DNA of 9,612 nt from Betaproteobacteria bacterium (GTDB taxonomy: Bacteria; Pseudomonadota; Gammaproteobacteria; Burkholderiales; Rhodocyclaceae): assembly GCA_020047725.1 (NCBI GenBank), contig JAIFNM010000039.1, forward strand, positions 1-9,612, in the 5' to 3' direction. The notes beneath the pieces were generated by a model that had not been told where the DNA came from, ran no database searches, and saw nothing but the letters and a program-made list of their open reading frames with translations. This document shows, one piece after another, positions 5,930-9,612 of the stretch (positions are counted from its first letter, which is position 1; every line of letters starts with the position of its first letter). The translations under genes were made by a program, and so were the position numbers.

Positions 5930-6443
5930 AGCCATTCCTGATTTCGGCACCTTCACCTTCGGGGAAGGACAGCCAGACATCGCCGCTCCAGATGTCGAAA
6001 TGCAGCTTGCGGCGCCCGCTGCCGGCGACGTGCTCGGCCATCAACGCGATATTTCGTGAGTTCAGCAGTTTTCTGCCGTACTCAATGTTGCGTGAGCCAA
6101 TTTCCATCGCACCGCTCTTGCCGCCGGAAAACATGTTGGCTCCACCAAAGAGTTTGGCCTGGTATTCGGACGGGCGGGTGCCGGCCTTCTCGACGTGCTG
6201 CAAAAAGAGCTCAAAGGCTTCGCTGGCGTAGCGGCCATCAGGTGCCGCATCAGGAGGACGATTGCGTTCGGTCATCATGTAGTGGCACATACCGCCGATG
6301 TGTTTGCGCGGGTGCCAGAGCGTGATCGACACGCAGGAGCCGAGCAGGGTCGAGATGCGCGTGTGGCCGCTGCCAAAGTGGAAATCGCCGGCACCGAGGA
6401 CGACGGTTTTGACGTTGTCTGGTGCATGTGGCTTGGCGATCAT
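5919..6443 (-). CDS. cheD: Chemoreceptor glutamine deamidase CheD, second copy
   Basis: Deamidates specific glutamines of chemoreceptors; in some bacteria CheD also binds CheC to adjust adaptation. It has 174 residues. The catalytic pair is visible as Cys37 in STLLGSC and His54 in GGMCHYMM, spaced 17 residues as in characterised CheD, with the conserved Ser/Thr at 31-32. LFGGANMF and GSRNIEYGRKLL form the conserved second half. An extra cysteine, Cys53, directly precedes the histidine. The ATG at 6443 overlaps the cheR stop by four bases (ATGA), so translation is probably coupled. This copy, placed between cheR and cheB, has the usual cheR-cheD-cheB order of proteobacteria. It differs strongly from the first cheD outside the motifs, which argues against a recent duplication. 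Confidence 0.95.
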   Translation of the reverse strand: MIAKPHAPDNVKTVVLGAGDFHFGSGHTRISTLLGSCVSITLWHPRKHIGGMCHYMMTERNRPPDAAPDGRYASEAFELFLQHVEKAGTRPSEYQAKLFGGANMFSGGKSGAMEIGSRNIEYGRKLLNSRNIALMAEHVAGSGRRKLHFDIWSGDVWLSFPEGEGAEIRNGYGG

Positions 6444-7249
6444 GGCTTGCGGTAGATCGTGGGATGAACGCTGACAACGCGGTCGGTGATGCCGTTGAGC
6501 GTTTCCGAATGGCCGATGATCAAGTAGCCTCCCGCTTTGAGCCGGGGCAGCAGGTTGTGTACGACCTTGGCCTTGGTCTCGGGGTCAAAGTAGATCATTA
6601 CATTGCGCAGGAAGATAACGTCGAATTCGCCGATGTCGGCTTCAACCGGATGCATCAGGTTGATCTGGAAAAAGCTGGTTTTCTGGCGCAACTCCGGCCG
6701 GATGAGGAAAGTGCCGGCATGCGAGCGGATTCCTTTCAGGCAGTATTTTTGCATGTGCCCGGGAGGAATGCCTTCGGTACGCGCCAGCGAGTAATGACCG
6801 GAGACGGCCTTGGCCAGGACTTTGGTGCTGATGTCCGAACCGACGATTTCCCATGGTTTGTTGGGCAGCGCTTCGGCGAGCGTCATGGCGATCGAATAGG
6901 CCTCCTCGCCGCTTGAGCTGGCGGCGCTCCAGACGCGGAAGGTGGCCGGGCTGGTACGTTTAGCGATGACTTCGTTGCGCAGGAAGTCGAAGTGCTTGGG
7001 TTCGCGGAAGAAGTAGGTTTCGTTGGTTGTCAGCAGATCGACCATGGTCTGCACTTCTTCCGGGTAATTGCCGGAGGCCAGCATCCGGTAATAATCGCCG
7101 AAGCTGGCAAGTTCGTATTGGGAAAGCCGTCGTGTCAGTCGGCCGACGAGCAGGACTTTTTTGGCATCACTCAGGCTGATGCCGGCAATCTTGTAGATCA
7201 GCCGCTGAAAGAGGCCGAATTCCTGGTTGGTAATGGTGGTTTCAATCAT
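6440..7249 (-). CDS. cheR: Chemotaxis protein methyltransferase CheR
   Basis: Transfers methyl groups from S-adenosylmethionine to glutamates of chemoreceptors at the cytoplasmic face of receptor arrays. It has 269 residues, normal for a plain CheR without tetratricopeptide repeats. The N-terminal helical domain (about 5-70) contains GRLTRRL. The linker and active region show TTNETYFFRE (74-83). The Rossmann-like methyltransferase domain follows with WSAASSSGEEAYSIAM (107-122), SDISTKVLAKA, and FLRNVMIYFD near residue 215. The SAM-binding signature has SSS where many CheR have CST, a mild change. The ATG at 7249 overlaps the stop of the first cheD by one base (TGATG); no strong ribosome site is visible, consistent with coupled translation. 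It shares a four-base overlap with the second cheD. Confidence 0.97.
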   Translation of the reverse strand: MIETTITNQEFGLFQRLIYKIAGISLSDAKKVLLVGRLTRRLSQYELASFGDYYRMLASGNYPEEVQTMVDLLTTNETYFFREPKHFDFLRNEVIAKRTSPATFRVWSAASSSGEEAYSIAMTLAEALPNKPWEIVGSDISTKVLAKAVSGHYSLARTEGIPPGHMQKYCLKGIRSHAGTFLIRPELRQKTSFFQINLMHPVEADIGEFDVIFLRNVMIYFDPETKAKVVHNLLPRLKAGGYLIIGHSETLNGITDRVVSVHPTIYRKP

Positions 7250-7842
7250 CAGAAGAGCTCGATCTTGTTTTCGGTGGCCTTCGGTTTTTGCAGCAGCGTT
7301 TCAGCGTAGGCACGTTCTTCACGGGCGATGACCTCGGCGTTGGCCATATTGGTGACCAGGCGTTTGCAAAAGGCTTCGCCGTTGAACGGGAGAAAGATGA
7401 TCTTTCGTGACCATGGGCCAAGAAAATCGGAGGATTTCAGCGGAATGCCCTCGCGCGCTAGCCATTCCTTGGCGAAGTTCGCGTTGCGCATGCCGATGCT
7501 CAGTGAGCCGCCGTCGGTATCGATGATCGTTCCGCCGCCAAAGGCCTTGGCTTGCAGGCGGATCTTCTTGGCGCCCTTGCCGAGCAGGGAATTGAGCAGG
7601 GCTTCCATGGCGAAGTTGCCGGACAACATCGAGTCAACGTCCCCGTGTTTGCTGCGGCCCATGTCCGGGAGCATGAAATGGTTGATGCCGCCAATCTTGA
7701 GCATCGGATCGAACAGACAGACAGCGACGCACGAGCCGAGCAGTGTGGACAAGGGTTTTTCGGTGTCGACGACCCAGGCGCCCGGCTGTACGACGCGGGC
7801 GTAACGTTCAAGGTCTTTTACCGGCAGACTGGCGTAGTCCAA
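7249..7842 (-). CDS. cheD: Chemoreceptor glutamine deamidase CheD, first copy (TTG start)
   Basis: A second, distinct CheD of 197 residues. Catalytic Cys38 is in STLLGSC and His55 in GGINHFMLP, again 17 residues apart, with Ser/Thr at 32-33. AKAFGGGTII and IGMRNANFAKEWL are the conserved second-half blocks, so it should be active. It has a longer C-terminal tail than the second copy: about residues 160-197 are helical and charged (NMANAEVIAREERAYAETLL). The start is TTG at 7842 with AGAGG six bases upstream; a nearby ATG at 7856 is out of frame, and no in-frame ATG lies upstream of the conserved core. The weak start codon may keep its level low. It follows the receiver gene by 19 bases and leads directly into cheR. 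Which receptors each copy serves cannot be told. Confidence 0.93.
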   Translation of the reverse strand: MDYASLPVKDLERYARVVQPGAWVVDTEKPLSTLLGSCVAVCLFDPMLKIGGINHFMLPDMGRSKHGDVDSMLSGNFAMEALLNSLLGKGAKKIRLQAKAFGGGTIIDTDGGSLSIGMRNANFAKEWLAREGIPLKSSDFLGPWSRKIIFLPFNGEAFCKRLVTNMANAEVIAREERAYAETLLQKPKATENKIELF

Positions 7843-7861
7843 GGTTTACCTCTCATCCGTC

Positions 7862-8989
7862 TTAGAAATTTCGCAGTTGTCCGAGCTTGCTGTTTAGACG
7901 TTCTAGCGCAGCCTGCGTTTGTTCGCCTTGATTGAGCAGAGCGACCATCCGGTTTATGAAGTCGCCGACCATGTCTTGCAGGAATTTCTCCTGATTGTCG
8001 GTCAGGCCCAAGCGGTAAAACGAGTTCAGCAGGGTTTCTTGCAGGTCAACGATGAGTTTGGAACTGGCGGCGGAGTTGTTTTGATGTGCATCACGCAATT
8101 CCATGATCGTGTTGCCGACATCCTCGAGGGCAGAGAGGATGCCTTCCTGAGCCCGCCGGCTCGACGTTTCGGTTTTTATCGCCTTCAGACGTGAGTCGAC
8201 GCCCTGCGCGGCGACGGAAAGGTGGTCGCGCAGGCGGCCGCAGAAATCCGGATCTTCAAGCGGCAGGTTGTTGACCATCAGCGTTACGCGCTCGAAGTTG
8301 TGCACGCTGCGTCGGCGAAATTCGAAAATGCGTCCCTGATTGCGCACATGCTCGATTACCGCGACCTCGAGCGGCAGGTTCCTCCCTGCCGTGCTGTGCG
8401 TTTGCGTATCGCTTCCTATGCGAGTTTGCACCACGCTGTCGAGCCGGTAGCGCTGCATCAGTTCGAGCACGCCGGTGGCGATTTCTTCGGCACTTTCCAT
8501 GGCAATCAGCTTGCTCATGAACTGCAGAAGAATGCCGGTCTCATCCATGCTGGCCATGACCAGCGAGGAAAGCATCTCGGCGTCTTCGAGTTGCCCGGCC
8601 AGCGAGCGTTGACTGAGCACAATGCTTTGCGCCACCTTCAACTTGCGCAACAATTCTTCGGGCTCGAAAGGCTTGACGATGAAATCCTCACCGCCTGCGT
8701 CGTAGCCCTTGATGCGCTCTTCGATCGTGTCGTGGCTTGAGACAAAAATCACCGGGATCTTGCGCAGGCTTGAGTCATCCTTGATCTGGCGGCAAAGGCT
8801 GTAGCCGTCGAGGCCGGGCAGGCTGATATCGAGCAAAAAGAGGTCAGGCGTTTCCGATTGCAGTTGCGCCAGGCAGTCCTCGGCACTGGAAAACAGCTTG
8901 ATCTGGCAGTCCGGTTCGAGAATGGCTTGAATGATATCCAGAATCATCGGGTCGTCGTCGACGGCAAAGACCTTGAAAGTCGAACTCAT
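7862..8989 (-). CDS. Response regulator: receiver plus GAF-like and helical C-terminal half
   Basis: A 375-residue signalling protein. Residues 5-122 are a complete receiver: VDDDP with Asp11-13, phosphoacceptor Asp54 in LLDISLPGLDG, Ser84, and Lys106 in VKPFEP. A helix (about 123-150) leads to a middle region (about 150-270) that looks GAF-like in its strand and helix pattern (LQFMSKLIAMESAEEIATGVLELM near its start, VTLMVNNLP and DHLSVAA near its end); this is my inference. Residues 270-375 are strongly helical and probably coiled-coil. No DNA-binding, GGDEF, EAL or kinase motif is present. It follows the Hpt gene by 62 bases and precedes the first cheD, and AGGA lies five bases before its ATG. 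A role in receiving phosphate from the Hpt protein and signalling to the chemotaxis or motility apparatus is suggested by position only. Confidence 0.88.
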   Translation of the reverse strand: MSSTFKVFAVDDDPMILDIIQAILEPDCQIKLFSSAEDCLAQLQSETPDLFLLDISLPGLDGYSLCRQIKDDSSLRKIPVIFVSSHDTIEERIKGYDAGGEDFIVKPFEPEELLRKLKVAQSIVLSQRSLAGQLEDAEMLSSLVMASMDETGILLQFMSKLIAMESAEEIATGVLELMQRYRLDSVVQTRIGSDTQTHSTAGRNLPLEVAVIEHVRNQGRIFEFRRRSVHNFERVTLMVNNLPLEDPDFCGRLRDHLSVAAQGVDSRLKAIKTETSSRRAQEGILSALEDVGNTIMELRDAHQNNSAASSKLIVDLQETLLNSFYRLGLTDNQEKFLQDMVGDFINRMVALLNQGEQTQAALERLNSKLGQLRNF

Positions 8990-9051
8990 TTAGTTCCTCA
9001 CTCAATGTGCTTGGTACGTGTTGACCATCCTGTGCTGCGTCGGATTCTAGT

Positions 9052-9453
9052 TCAGGTGAGCGGCTCAACTAGCTCGGCGGCTATCGCCTTGCCCATTTCA
9101 TCGACCGTACGATCCAGTTCTTCAAGCCAGATTGCCGTCGGTTCGTTGTTCGTCAGGGTCGTTTCCAGAGATAGGGTAATGGAATGCAACTCGAGCATGC
9201 CGAGCATTCCCGTTCGCCCCTTTAACGAGTGTGCCAGCCTGATGGCCGCGTCCCGTGAACCATCGTTGATGGCCAGGCGGATCTGTGAGGCTACTGCCGG
9301 GCCGTGCGTGATGAATTCAATCAGCCAGTGGCGGTAGCGATCCTCGTCACCCGCGAAACGCGCCAGCGCTTCTCGAGTATGGACGCCGCGGATGGTGAAC
9401 GAGCATGCGGGCGGATCTCTAGGTCTCGATGGAGTCTGGATAGTGTTGATCAC
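9052..9453 (-). CDS. Histidine phosphotransfer (Hpt) protein, GTG start
   Basis: A 133-residue protein consisting essentially of one Hpt domain (about residues 25-130). The phosphorylated histidine is His75 in AHSLKGRTGMLG, the standard Hpt motif, set in an up-down helical bundle. ARFAGDEDRYRHWLIEF (31-47) is the usual first helix. Hpt proteins shuttle phosphate between a sensor kinase and response regulators. The receiver protein encoded next (62 bases downstream) is the obvious partner. The start is GTG at 9453 with GAGGA upstream; in-frame stops just before it show it is not the tail of a hybrid kinase encoded in this window, although the domain looks like those of hybrid kinases and it might have separated from one. 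The first 18 residues are proline-rich and not conserved. Confidence 0.85.
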   Translation of the reverse strand: MINTIQTPSRPRDPPACSFTIRGVHTREALARFAGDEDRYRHWLIEFITHGPAVASQIRLAINDGSRDAAIRLAHSLKGRTGMLGMLELHSITLSLETTLTNNEPTAIWLEELDRTVDEMGKAIAAELVEPLT

Positions 9454-9550
9454 GATTGTTCCTCATGCGATTTCGTTTCACACAAGGGGAGATCGATTCT
9501 GCATCACCCCGCTAGATCAGCATGTTCCCAGAGTCAGCAGCGTTTGTGCA

Positions 9551-9586
9551 TCCGTAGTTTGCGCTGAAAATTGCGGGAACTACGGA
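9551..9586. repeat. Perfect 9-bp inverted repeat upstream of the Hpt gene
   Basis: TCCGTAGTT (9551-9559) and AACTACGGA (9578-9586) are exact reverse complements around an 18-base centre. It lies about 100 bases upstream of the GTG start, with no T-run after it. It may be an operator, a leader hairpin or an unlisted repeat. The remaining bases of 9454-9612 show no gene and no clear sigma-28 or sigma-70 promoter. Confidence 0.55.
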
Positions 9587-9612
9587 GTTGACGTGGAGAC
9601 GGATTTGAGTCA

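Noticed and set aside
5930..5980. Longer N-terminus for CheB starting at 5980
   Set aside because: The extra 17 residues lie inside the second cheD frame, precede the receiver fold without similarity, and the start at 5929 has a well-placed AGGA.

Overview
The window looks like a motility and chemotaxis locus of a betaproteobacterium. Rhodocyclales-like is my best guess from gene content and the GC-rich che genes, not a proven placement. Every gene I can support lies on the minus strand, so the window reads from right to left.

Right part (about 9450 to 3984): a tightly packed signalling operon. In transcription order it holds a small histidine phosphotransfer (Hpt) protein, a 375-residue receiver protein with a GAF-like middle and helical tail, a first cheD, cheR, a second divergent cheD, cheB, and an HDOD-domain protein. 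From the first cheD to the HDOD gene the reading frames overlap by 1 to 11 bases, so they are probably translationally coupled. CheR methylates and CheB demethylates chemoreceptors, and CheB and CheD deamidate receptor glutamines. Two different CheD proteins in one operon is unusual. The Hpt and receiver proteins may form a phosphorelay with a kinase outside the window.

Middle part (3983 to 581): an accessory insert of lower apparent GC. It begins with a repeat-rich stretch of about 530 bp with no gene. Next comes a HipA-family toxin kinase gene followed, in the reverse of the usual order, by its HipB-like repressor gene. Between these two genes lies a perfect 23-bp inverted repeat. A gene-free stretch of about 430 bp follows, carrying a REP-like palindrome and an apparently orphan sigma-28 promoter. 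Then comes a second toxin-antitoxin pair, a Phd/YefM-like antitoxin and a PIN-domain toxin with overlapping frames.

Left part (580 to 1): two tandem sigma-28 (FliA) promoters with good matches and the start of a flagellin gene, which runs off the window. The orphan sigma-28 promoter beyond the Phd/PIN pair shares a 14-base -10 region with the distal flagellin promoter. This suggests that the Phd/PIN module sits inside a duplicated or split flagellin control region.

I found no tRNA, rRNA, CRISPR array, transposase or convincing rho-independent terminator. The best candidates for further work are the flagellin promoter arrangement, the double-cheD operon, the reversed hipA-hipB pair with its inverted repeat, and the receiver protein's unassigned C-terminal half.
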